9,003 nt of DNA from 66-474 sp035717365 (GTDB taxonomy: Bacteria > Pseudomonadota > Gammaproteobacteria > Xanthomonadales > Rhodanobacteraceae): positions 1 to 9,003 of the forward strand of contig DASTIS010000026.1 of assembly GCA_035717365.1 (NCBI GenBank), given 5' to 3'. Position 1 is the first letter of the stretch. Each line of letters opens with the position of its first letter. Shown here one piece after another: positions 1 through 5,588 of this stretch. The notes under the pieces are model-generated. The model had not been told where the DNA came from and did no database searches. It saw only the letters and a program-made list of their open reading frames with translations. The position numbers were made by a program, and so were the translations under genes.

Positions 1-65
1 GTGCCCTGGTGGCCGGTGAAGCCCTGGCAGATGACCTTGGTGTTCTTGTTGACGAGGACAGACAT
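1..65 (-). CDS. sucD: Succinyl-CoA synthetase alpha subunit, N-terminal fragment (cut by window edge)
   Basis: Read on the minus strand from the ATG at 65, the first 21 codons give a protein starting MSVLVNKNTKVICQGFTG followed by HQG. This is the characteristic start of SucD, where the GFTG segment opens the CoA-binding Rossmann domain. SucD carries the CoA site and the histidine that is phosphorylated during conversion of succinyl-CoA, ADP (or GDP) and phosphate to succinate, CoA and NTP; it works with SucC in the TCA cycle. The catalytic part lies outside the window. It follows sucC on the same strand after 88 bp, so one transcript is expected, although the gap holds two GC-rich hairpins. 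Identification rests on only about 21 residues plus the sucC context, which together are convincing. Confidence 0.93.
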   Translation of the reverse strand, partial: MSVLVNKNTKVICQGFTGHQG

Positions 66-86
66 GTTTTTGATCCTGTTTTTCGT

Positions 87-147
87 AGGAGCGCGCCTTG
101 CGCGCGACCACGGCGGACTTCAAGAATCGCGCGCAGGGCGCGCTCCT
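87..147. repeat. Inverted pair of REP-like palindromes between sucC and sucD
   Basis: Two 21-base arms, at 87-107 and 127-147, are reverse complements except for one base (position 136, a G.U pair in RNA). They are separated by 19 bases. Each arm is itself a small hairpin: GCGCGC-CTT-GCGCGC at 91-105 and GCGCGC-AGG-GCGCGC at 129-143. The AGGAGC-stem-GCGA layout is that of the REP/BIME elements common in pseudomonads and xanthomonads, which are thought to be spread by RAYT transposases. No such transposase is in this window. Lying between two co-transcribed cistrons, the pair could alter mRNA stability or the SucC:SucD ratio; that is inference. Confidence 0.8.
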
Positions 148-153
148 GCATCG

Positions 154-1320
154 TTACGCGGCTTTTGCGGCGACGACGGCTTTCTGCGCGGCATCGTTCA
201 AGTCGTCCGCGGGCGTGATCTTGAGGCCGGAACCGCGGAGCAATTCGCGGCCCTTTTCGACATTGGTGCCTTCCAGGCGCACCACCACCGGAATCTTCAG
301 GCCCACTTCCTTGACTGCCGCGATGATGCCCTCGGCAATCAGGTCGCAACGCACGATGCCGCCGAAAATGTTGACCAGGATGCAGCTGACCTTCGGCGAG
401 GACAGGATCAGCTTGAACGCCGCGGTCACGCGTTCGGTGGTGGCGCCGCCGCCGACGTCGAGGAAATTGGCGGGTTCGCCGCCGGCCAGCTTGATCACGT
501 CCATCGTCGCCATCGCCAGACCGGCGCCATTGACCATGCAACCGATCGAGCCATCCATGGTCACGTAGTTGAGATGGTCGGCCGCCGCTTCGGCCTCGGC
601 CGGATCCTCCTGCGACACGTCGCGCATCGCCGCAAGCTCGGGATGCCGGAACTCGGCGTTGTCGTCCGAATTGACCTTGCCGTCCAGCGCCATCAGGTCG
701 CCCGATTTCACGATCGCGAGCGGATTCAGCTCGATCAGCGACAGGTCCTTCGCGTTGAACAGCTTGTACATGCCCAACATGATCTTCGAAAGCTGGTTGA
801 CCTGCTTGGCGGTGAGGCCCAGCGCGAATCCGAGCTCGCGGCATTGATAGGGCTGCAAGCCTTCGGTGAAGTTCACCGTGACGGTGTGGATGTCCTCCGG
901 CGTTTCACGCGCAACCTGTTCGATGTCCACGCCACCGCGCGCCGAGGCAATGAAGGTGACAGCCTTCTCGCCGCGGTCGACCAGGGTCGAGAGATACAAC
1001 TCCTTGGCGATGTCGCTGGCCTCCGTGACCAGCACCAGATTCACCGGCAGCGCACGACCGCCGGACTGGTAGGTTTCCATTTTCTTGCCGAGCATGCCGG
1101 TCGCGGCGGCCTTGACCTCGTCCAGCGACTTGCAGAACTTGACGCCGCCCGCCTTGCCGCGGCCGCCGGCGTGGATCTGCGCCTTGACCATCCATTGTTC
1201 GCCGCCCAGCGCGCGCGCCATCTCGACCGCTTCGACCGGCGTCGATGCCACCTTGCCGGGCGGTACCGCGATGCCGAACTCGGCGAACAATTGCTTGGCC
1301 TGATATTCGTGGAAATTCAT
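154..1320 (-). CDS. sucC: Succinyl-CoA synthetase beta subunit (ADP-forming)
   Basis: A 388-residue protein, the usual length for bacterial SucC. It forms the nucleotide-binding half of the cytoplasmic TCA-cycle enzyme that couples succinyl-CoA cleavage to NTP synthesis. The N-terminal ATP-grasp domain begins MNFHEYQAKQLF, has Lys46 and the glycine-rich GGRGKAGG loop at residues 52-59, and has the metal-binding ELNP motif (Asn199) with Asp213 in the following ALDGK. The C-terminal CoA-ligase domain shows GGGATTE (residues 290-296), NIFGGI (317-322) and GTNVEKGR (351-358), typical of the subunit interface and phosphate site. All key residues are present. The ATG at 1320 is preceded by GAGG with 7 bases between, a reasonable ribosome-binding site. 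sucD follows 88 bp downstream, past a REP-like pair. I see no frameshift or truncation. Confidence 0.98.
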   Translation of the reverse strand: MNFHEYQAKQLFAEFGIAVPPGKVASTPVEAVEMARALGGEQWMVKAQIHAGGRGKAGGVKFCKSLDEVKAAATGMLGKKMETYQSGGRALPVNLVLVTEASDIAKELYLSTLVDRGEKAVTFIASARGGVDIEQVARETPEDIHTVTVNFTEGLQPYQCRELGFALGLTAKQVNQLSKIMLGMYKLFNAKDLSLIELNPLAIVKSGDLMALDGKVNSDDNAEFRHPELAAMRDVSQEDPAEAEAAADHLNYVTMDGSIGCMVNGAGLAMATMDVIKLAGGEPANFLDVGGGATTERVTAAFKLILSSPKVSCILVNIFGGIVRCDLIAEGIIAAVKEVGLKIPVVVRLEGTNVEKGRELLRGSGLKITPADDLNDAAQKAVVAAKAA

Positions 1321-1412
1321 GGACGAGCCTCGTGATTCCGGAAAATGCCGGCGGCGGCAAGCGCCGTCGTCACGTGCCGCGGGCAGGGCTCACGCAGGCA
1401 CGACAGCCGCCT

Positions 1413-1442
1413 ATTGTTGCGGGAGACGGCTTGCGTGTCCAA
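1413..1442 (-). promoter_or_regulatory. Possible sigma70-type promoter for sucC
   Basis: On the minus strand, TTGGAC (1442-1437) and AACAAT (1418-1413) are separated by 18 bases, about 93 bases ahead of the sucC start. The match is only 3/6 and 4/6 to the consensus boxes, so this is a weak candidate. It is listed because sucC is the first gene of its unit after a 262-bp gene-free gap, so a promoter is expected somewhere in this stretch. Confidence 0.2.
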
Positions 1443-1461
1443 TCCCCGTGTGTGTATTCGT

Positions 1462-1479
1462 GCGATCGTCCATGATCGC
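1462..1479 (+). promoter_or_regulatory. 18-bp dyad GCGATC-N6-GATCGC, copy 1
   Basis: GCGATCGTCCATGATCGC has perfect 6-bp arms around a 6-base centre. A nearly identical site (one base different) lies at 2893-2910 in the opposite orientation, and a shortened version lies at 2934-2947. The symmetry and the position in gene-free DNA upstream of sucC fit a protein-binding site (operator), but no regulator is identified and a structural repeat is equally possible. Confidence 0.35.
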
Positions 1480-1573
1480 GGCGTCGCCGAAGCATCTGTC
1501 GAAAGTTAGCCGCTTCGACCATGGGACTTCAGAACGGCCATCCATGGCCTGACTTTTCACAACAGCCGCTTCG
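1462..1573 (+). repeat. Left half of a diverged inverted repeat flanking lspA and the SGNH hydrolase gene
   Basis: This stretch shares four colinear blocks with the reverse complement of 2777-2910. They are an 18-base dyad (1462-1479, 17/18 identical); a 13-base exact block, CAGAACGGCCATC (1530-1542), at exactly the same 50-base spacing; a 10-base block TGGCCTGACT (about 1545-1554); and AACAGCCG (1561-1568). The sequence between blocks has little similarity, and the other copy has about 27 extra bases. It fills most of the gap between the end of lspA and sucC. The order and spacing argue against chance; whether these are repeats or shared control elements is unresolved. Apart from this and the weak sucC promoter, I see nothing coding in 1321-1582. 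Confidence 0.5.
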
Positions 1574-1582
1574 TATGGGATT

Positions 1583-2077
1583 TCACGGCTGGCTGGTTTG
1601 CTTCCCGAACAACCCGAACACGATCAGAAGGACCGCGCCGATGGTGATCGCCGAATCGGCGAGGTTGAAGGTCGGGTATGCCCAGGTCCGCCAATAGACC
1701 TGGATGAAGTCGGTGACGTGACCGTGCACGACACGGTCGATCAGGTTGCCGAGCGCGCCGCCGATGATCAACGCGACCGGCAGCGCGGTGCGCCAGTCGC
1801 CGCGGTGCGTGCGCGCCAGCCACGCGATCAGGCCGATGCTGACCACCACCGCGAGGATGCCGAACAGCCACGTCTGCCAGCCGCCCCCGTCAGCGAGGAA
1901 ACTGAAGGCGGCTCCGCGGTTGAACGCCAAGGTCCAGTTGAGGAAATGCGGGATCACCGCGTGCGGCATGTAAGGCACCAGCGTGCCCAGCACGATGGCC
2001 TTGGTGAGCTGGTCGAGCACGATCACCACGCCGGACACGACCAGCCAGACCAGCGCATTGGGTTTGGGAAGGCTCAA
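1583..2077 (-). CDS. lspA: Lipoprotein signal peptidase (signal peptidase II)
   Basis: A 164-residue inner-membrane aspartyl protease that removes the signal peptide from prolipoproteins after diacylglyceryl transfer to the lipobox cysteine. Four hydrophobic segments are visible, at about residues 8-28, 69-88, 97-112 and 138-157. Family motifs are complete: DQLTK (Asp22), FNRGAAFSFL (52-61), GNLIDR with catalytic Asp114, and FNLADSAI with catalytic Asp141. The start is TTG at 2077: there is no in-frame ATG or GTG between it and an upstream in-frame stop, and AGGAA sits 7 bases before it. The SGNH hydrolase gene ends 71 bp upstream on the same strand. In many Gammaproteobacteria lspA directly follows ileS; here ileS ends about 5.6 kb upstream on the same strand, with other genes between. 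Confidence 0.97.
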   Translation of the reverse strand: MSLPKPNALVWLVVSGVVIVLDQLTKAIVLGTLVPYMPHAVIPHFLNWTLAFNRGAAFSFLADGGGWQTWLFGILAVVVSIGLIAWLARTHRGDWRTALPVALIIGGALGNLIDRVVHGHVTDFIQVYWRTWAYPTFNLADSAITIGAVLLIVFGLFGKQTSQP

Positions 2078-2122
2078 GATGGATTTCCTGGCGGCAGTCG
2101 AGAAATTTCACGACCCGATGCA

Positions 2123-2147
2123 GCGCGCATGATAGCGGTATGCGCGC
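2123..2147 (-). promoter_or_regulatory. Perfect hairpin with an embedded -10-like box between the SGNH hydrolase gene and lspA
   Basis: GCGCGCAT at 2123-2130 and ATGCGCGC at 2140-2147 form a perfect 8-bp stem with a 9-base loop, starting 2 bases after the hydrolase stop codon. No T-run follows on the minus strand, so it is not a standard intrinsic terminator. The minus strand across it reads TATCAT (2134-2129), 5/6 to a sigma70 -10 box and about 50 bases before the lspA start. No good -35 lies 17 bases upstream. It may be a weak lspA promoter, a transcript-stabilising stem, or neither. Confidence 0.3.
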
Positions 2148-2148
2148 G

Positions 2149-2790
2149 CTACCCGTCGCCAAGCGCGCGGCGCGCGGACGGCAGAATCGCATCGACCCAG
2201 CGTGCGTACTGCCGCGCGGAAGGGTGCAAGCCGTCAGCCGCCAGCCACCCGCGCGTCTCGGGCGCACGCGAAATCGCGGTCACATCGACCCAGTGGGCCC
2301 CGGTGCGTTCCACTTCCGCACACGCCGCGGCGTTGAACGCGTCGATCCCGCGCGCGATCGGTGCCACGTCCCGTCCTTCCGCACGCGCGAACGGCGTGAC
2401 GCCCCAGTCCGGGATCGAGACCACCACGACACGCGAAGCATCGTCACTGGCCAGCGCAATCGCACGTTGCAGCAACATCCGAAACTGGTCGCGATATTCA
2501 TCGAGCGCCCCCCCGCGATACTGGTTGTTGACGCCGGTCGAGAGCGTCACCAGCGAATACGGCGGCGCGAAGTTCGCCGCATCCATCGCGGCCGACAATT
2601 CGCCGGCGGTCCAGCCGGTGGTCGCGATGATGTGCGGTTCGCGAATGTCGATGCCTGCGCCCCGCAAGCGCGCTGCCAGCTGGGCGGGCCAATTCGCGCT
2701 GCACGGCACGCCCTCGCCGATGGTGTAGGAATCGCCCAGTGCCAAGTATGCGGAGTGCGTGGTTCTTGGTCCGGAACGGCTGTTCATCAT
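2149..2790 (-). CDS. SGNH/GDSL-family hydrolase (probable esterase or lipase-like)
   Basis: A 213-residue protein of the SGNH hydrolase superfamily, whose members cleave ester or acyl bonds; the substrate cannot be told from sequence. Block I is LALGDSYT, with nucleophile Ser21. The block II glycine is probably in TTGWTAGE (57-64). Block III is STGVNNQ (84-90), with the oxyanion asparagine. Block V is DGLHP, with Asp186 and His189 completing the triad. No signal peptide or membrane segment is seen, so it is probably cytoplasmic. The frame is open up to 2931, but that extension reads through an intergenic repeat and does not look like protein. I place the start at the tandem ATGs (2790 or 2787), about 15 residues before block I. 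The ribosome-binding site is weak. It is probably transcribed with lspA, 71 bp downstream, and is divergent from rsgA. Confidence 0.87.
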   Translation of the reverse strand: MMNSRSGPRTTHSAYLALGDSYTIGEGVPCSANWPAQLAARLRGAGIDIREPHIIATTGWTAGELSAAMDAANFAPPYSLVTLSTGVNNQYRGGALDEYRDQFRMLLQRAIALASDDASRVVVVSIPDWGVTPFARAEGRDVAPIARGIDAFNAAACAEVERTGAHWVDVTAISRAPETRGWLAADGLHPSARQYARWVDAILPSARRALGDG

Positions 2791-2910
2791 AGTCAGGCCA
2801 CGGAGCTCTCGGCCATGGACGGCGGCTCTGATGGCCGTTCTGGTGTCAGGTGACCATGAACCGTGACGCGGGCGAAGAATCTGAACGAAAAGGCGATCAG
2901 GGACGATCGC
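2777..2910 (-). repeat. Right half of the diverged inverted repeat, overlapping the SGNH hydrolase start
   Basis: This is the opposite-strand counterpart of 1462-1573. It contains the dyad at 2893-2910, the exact 13-base block at 2830-2842, GTGGCCTGACT directly before the tandem ATG of the hydrolase gene, and AACAGCCG at 2784-2777 within its codons 3-5. It forms most of the leader region of that gene. The rest of the divergent gap (2911-3024) holds an A-run at 2911-2917, a shortened dyad at 2934-2947, and the unresolved rsgA promoter. Confidence 0.5.
2893..2910 (-). promoter_or_regulatory. 18-bp dyad GCGATC-N6-GATCGC, copy 2
   Basis: On the minus strand this reads GCGATCGTCCCTGATCGC, differing at one base from the site at 1462-1479. 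It lies in the divergent region between the SGNH hydrolase gene and rsgA, 103 bp from the hydrolase ATG and 115 bp from the rsgA ATG, so a protein bound here could affect either gene. Function is inferred only from symmetry, recurrence and location. Confidence 0.35.
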
Positions 2911-2933
2911 AAAAAAAGCGCCTGGCTGCAAAC

Positions 2934-2947
2934 GATCGCATGATCGG
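2934..2947 (+). promoter_or_regulatory. Shortened GATCG dyad, possible third copy
   Basis: CGATCGCATGATCG is the inner part of the 18-bp dyad with two bases missing from the centre. It lies 23 bp to the right of copy 2 and 78 bp ahead of the rsgA ATG. It has 5-bp arms around GCAT. On its own it would be unremarkable; it is noted because a better site is so close. Confidence 0.22.
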
Positions 2948-3024
2948 GCATGCTAACGGGACGCGACGCCCCGAAACACCCATCGACCCCATCCTTCGAT
3001 CTCCGGAACCGGCGATCTCCCGCC

Positions 3025-4086
3025 ATGGCAACCGTTTCCTCGCAATCGGCATCGGCGCTGCAGCGTATCGGATGGCGCGGCGAATTTCCTGCAATCGCCG
3101 GCCCGGGCTGCCTGGCCCGCGTCTCGGCCCAGCACCGCGCCGGCTATGAAGTCCACGACGGCGCGCACACCTTCAACGCGCAACCGGCGCCGAAATTCCT
3201 GAAGCGCAATCTCGATCCCGCAGAACGTCCCGCGGTCGGCGATTTCGTCGTGGTCGAACCGGGTGCGCCGCCGCATATCGTGGACGTGCTGCCACGCCGC
3301 AGCGTGCTCGCGCGTGCCGCCGCCGGCGAGCGCTACGCACGCCAGATCATCGCCGCCAACGTCGACATCGTGCTGGTGTTGACCGGGCTCGATGACGACT
3401 TCAACGCAGCGCGCATCGAACGTTACCTGGCGTTGATCGAGGATTCCGGGGCGCATGCCGCAGTGATCCTGACCAAGCTCGACAAGGTGGATCGGGCGGA
3501 TGCCGACGAGGCCATCGCTGCGCTGCGCAAGCGCCTGCCCGCGGACACCCTGATCCACGCCGTCAACGGCAAGGACGCCGCGAGCGTCGCGGCGCTGGCG
3601 CCGCATCTCGGTCCAGGCATCACCGCGGCGCTGGTCGGATCCTCCGGCGCCGGCAAGTCCACCCTCACCAACACCCTGCTGGGCGAAGAGCGCATGGCCA
3701 CCGCCGCCACCCGTGCCGGCGACGACCACGGTCGCCACACCACCACCCACCGCGCCCTGCTCCCGCTGCCCGGCGGCGCCTGCCTGATCGACACCCCCGG
3801 CATGCGCGAGCTGAAGTTGACGGGCGACGAAGACCTCGAACTGTTCGCCGACATTGACGATTTGACCGGGCAATGTCGTTTTGCCGACTGCAGCCACAGC
3901 AACGAACCAGGCTGCGCCGTGCGCGATGCGCTCGACAATGGCGAACTGGATCCCGAGCGCTGGCGGCATTACCGGAAGCTGCACGAGGAACGCGAGCTAC
4001 AGGCCGCGCGGTTCGAAGACCGGGCGCGAGGTTCGCATGAACCCATCCGCGCACATCGGCGTCGCGACCGCGAGGACCGCGAATAG
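3025..4086 (+). CDS. rsgA: Ribosome small subunit-dependent GTPase A
   Basis: A 353-residue circularly permuted GTPase that binds the 30S subunit and assists late maturation, including release of RbfA, with GTP hydrolysis stimulated by the subunit. An N-terminal OB-fold region (about residues 28-100) is followed by the permuted G motifs: G4 TKLD (150-153), then P-loop GSSGAGKST (205-213), G2-region GRHTTTH (236-242) and G3 DTPG (256-259). The C-terminal zinc knuckle has Cys284, Cys289, His291 and Cys297. The start at 3025 gives the usual family length. The frame opens at 2950 with another ATG, but the added 25 residues lack family character, and neither start has a strong ribosome-binding site. 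The tail after about residue 335 is short and rich in Arg, Asp and Glu. It is the only plus-strand gene here, divergent from the SGNH hydrolase gene and convergent with the Sel1 gene 27 bp away. Confidence 0.96.
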   Translation: MATVSSQSASALQRIGWRGEFPAIAGPGCLARVSAQHRAGYEVHDGAHTFNAQPAPKFLKRNLDPAERPAVGDFVVVEPGAPPHIVDVLPRRSVLARAAAGERYARQIIAANVDIVLVLTGLDDDFNAARIERYLALIEDSGAHAAVILTKLDKVDRADADEAIAALRKRLPADTLIHAVNGKDAASVAALAPHLGPGITAALVGSSGAGKSTLTNTLLGEERMATAATRAGDDHGRHTTTHRALLPLPGGACLIDTPGMRELKLTGDEDLELFADIDDLTGQCRFADCSHSNEPGCAVRDALDNGELDPERWRHYRKLHEERELQAARFEDRARGSHEPIRAHRRRDREDRE

Positions 4087-4106
4087 TCCGGCCGCGATCG
4101 GCAATA

Positions 4107-4136
4107 CCCGGCGCTAAGGTTTACTCCCCTGCCGGG
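4107..4136. other. Weak stem between the convergent rsgA and Sel1 genes
   Basis: CCCGGC (4107-4112) and GCCGGG (4131-4136) can pair across an 18-base loop that includes the Sel1 stop codon. It sits where both converging transcripts should end, but the stem is short, the loop long and there is no T-run. It is not a convincing intrinsic terminator; Rho-dependent termination is as likely. Confidence 0.2.
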
Positions 4137-5442
4137 GCGCGTCCCCGCCCGTACGGCTGTGCTGCGGCAACGGCTGCCCCACCTTCCAGGCCGACACCAG
4201 GTGTTGCACCTCCTCGCGTTGCGCGCTGGACAAGCCCGGGATCAACCTGGCCGAAGGTTGATAAACCGAATGGGGTCCGTCGCCAATCGGCTCGCCGGAC
4301 AGTTCGAACAAGGTCACGGCAATCACCGGGTCGCGCGGCACGCCGATTCCGCGGGCATACATGTCGGCAAGTCTTTCCAGTGCCGCCGGATTCGCCTGCT
4401 CGGCCGACTTTCGCAACCAACGGGTTCCCTCGGCCAGGTCGCGCTGGTACACCAGCGTGCTCCCAAGCCGCCATTGCGCAATGGCGTTGCCCGCCGCAGC
4501 CAGCTTGCGCAGACAGGCACGGCCAACCGGGCCGAAATCCCCGAGTTGCATGATGGCATTGAAGGCGGTCACACCGTGGCCCCACCCGGCGGCCCGGCAC
4601 TTCCAGTTTGCAGCGACGGCAATATTCGCCGGCACGCCCTCGCCCGCGCGGTACATGATCGACAACCAGTCGGCCGCGTCGGTATTGCCCTGCGCATCGG
4701 CACGCCGCAGCCATCGCAGCGCCTGCTGGTAATCCCTGCGGACTCCGTCACCACTCTCGTAAAGGAAACCCAACAGCCACTGGGCATGGGCAACGCCCTG
4801 TCGCGCGGCCCCGCGCATCCAGCGCGCCGCCGGCGCAAGCTCTTTGGCCGTGTAGTACAGATCAGCCAGTTTCATCTGGTACATGGGATTGCCCGCGGCC
4901 GCAGCCTTGCGCAACCAGTAGGCTGCCTGTTGGCGCACGGCAAAACCGCTTCCGGGCTCGGCCTGGATCATCAGTCCCAGATTGAATTGTGCTTCGGCCA
5001 GACCCTGCCGGGCCGCCTTGAAATACCACTGCTCGGCCTGATCGCGGTTGCGCCGCAGGCCCCAGCCGTGCTGATACATGCGGCCCAGCTGGTATTCGGC
5101 TTTGGCGAGGCCCTGGCGGGCGGCCTGGTGAAACCAGTCCGCCGCAACGGGATCATCGCGCGCCACATCCAGGCCACCGTGGTAGATCAGGCCGAGGTAA
5201 TACTGGCTCCAGGCGTCACCGTGGCGCGCATGGGGAGCAAACTCGCGCAGCGCAGCCCGGTAGCGCTCGTTGCGGAAGTCGTCGACGCCGGCCTCGAACT
5301 CGGGCTCGAATCTCGCCTCCAGCCGGGTCGCCCGGACACTGGGATCCAGGTGCACGACCAGCGGAGAGGTATCGCGCGTCTGCGCGTGCACCAATGCGGG
5401 TACAACCGCCAACAGGACGACGAGCAACAGGGTGCGCAGCAT
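4114..5442 (-). CDS. Exported Sel1-repeat (TPR-like) protein
   Basis: A 442-residue protein. It starts with a signal peptide: MLR, a Leu/Val-rich core, and a type I cleavage site VHA before QTRD at residue 20/21, so it is expected in the periplasm. From about residue 73 to 380 there are seven or eight Sel1-like repeats (A...LG.MY..G.GV..D...A..W...AA..G). Clear units start near 77, 114, 151, 187, 220, 255, 321 and 356. The unit near 285-315 is degenerate and contains Cys282 and Cys310, which could form a disulfide. Sel1 repeats are helical scaffolds for protein contacts; no enzymatic domain is seen and the partner is unknown. The proline- and glycine-containing tail (about 384-442) is not repeat-like. 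The ATG at 5442 has a near-ideal AAGGAGG 4-6 bases upstream, which fixes the start. The S9 peptidase gene ends 217 bp upstream on the same strand, so co-transcription is possible. Confidence 0.9.
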   Translation of the reverse strand: MLRTLLLVVLLAVVPALVHAQTRDTSPLVVHLDPSVRATRLEARFEPEFEAGVDDFRNERYRAALREFAPHARHGDAWSQYYLGLIYHGGLDVARDDPVAADWFHQAARQGLAKAEYQLGRMYQHGWGLRRNRDQAEQWYFKAARQGLAEAQFNLGLMIQAEPGSGFAVRQQAAYWLRKAAAAGNPMYQMKLADLYYTAKELAPAARWMRGAARQGVAHAQWLLGFLYESGDGVRRDYQQALRWLRRADAQGNTDAADWLSIMYRAGEGVPANIAVAANWKCRAAGWGHGVTAFNAIMQLGDFGPVGRACLRKLAAAGNAIAQWRLGSTLVYQRDLAEGTRWLRKSAEQANPAALERLADMYARGIGVPRDPVIAVTLFELSGEPIGDGPHSVYQPSARLIPGLSSAQREEVQHLVSAWKVGQPLPQHSRTGGDAPRQGSKP

Positions 5443-5468
5443 GCTTCCTCCTTGATGGACGTGATCGT

Positions 5469-5489
5469 GGCGCGCGCCGGACGCGCGCC
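5469..5489. repeat. Perfect GC hairpin in the leader of the Sel1 gene (REP-like)
   Basis: GGCGCGCG (5469-5476), loop CCGGA and CGCGCGCC (5482-5489) form a perfect 8-bp stem about 17 bases upstream of the strong AAGGAGG of the Sel1 gene. On the minus strand it is preceded by GGGA, giving a GGAGGCGCGCG run that resembles the arms of the sucC-sucD REP pair. A weaker inverted pair, GCCCGC/GCGGGC (5548-5553 and 5570-5575), lies next to a GGAGGAGC motif slightly further upstream. The whole 5443-5659 gap appears to be made of palindromic pieces, with no gene visible. Confidence 0.55.
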
Positions 5490-5588
5490 TCCCGCGCCCA
5501 ACTGATTCCGATGGCAAGGCTCGGCCACTGCGACGATGCTTGGAGGAGCCCGCGCACGCCGGTTGCAATGCGGGCGCAAGCGCGGCCG

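Noticed and set aside
1..1335. 444-codon open frame on the plus strand
   Set aside because: It is antisense to sucC, which has complete family motifs. Long antisense frames are common in GC-rich DNA, and the translation (rich in Arg, His, Asp and Gln) matches no domain I recognise.
1352..1366. Small hairpin CGGCG-GCAAG-CGCCG in the sucC leader
   Set aside because: The stem is only 5 bp in GC-rich DNA, so it is expected by chance; no riboswitch-like architecture surrounds it.
1319..1552. 77-codon open frame on the plus strand in the sucC upstream gap
   Set aside because: It has no ribosome-binding site or recognisable domain, starts antisense to the sucC ribosome-binding region and runs through repeat sequence.
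1598..2728. 376-codon open frame on the plus strand
   Set aside because: It is antisense to both lspA and the SGNH hydrolase gene, spans their junction and has no recognisable domain.
2791..2931. Longer start for the SGNH hydrolase
   Set aside because: The added 47 residues are encoded by the intergenic repeat region, show no signal peptide, and push the catalytic block unusually far from the N-terminus.
2953..3984. 343-codon open frame on the minus strand
   Set aside because: It is antisense to rsgA, whose G motifs and zinc knuckle are all present; the antisense protein is low-complexity.
4159..5505. 448-codon open frame on the plus strand
   Set aside because: It is antisense to the Sel1 gene, which has a signal peptide, repeats and an excellent ribosome-binding site.
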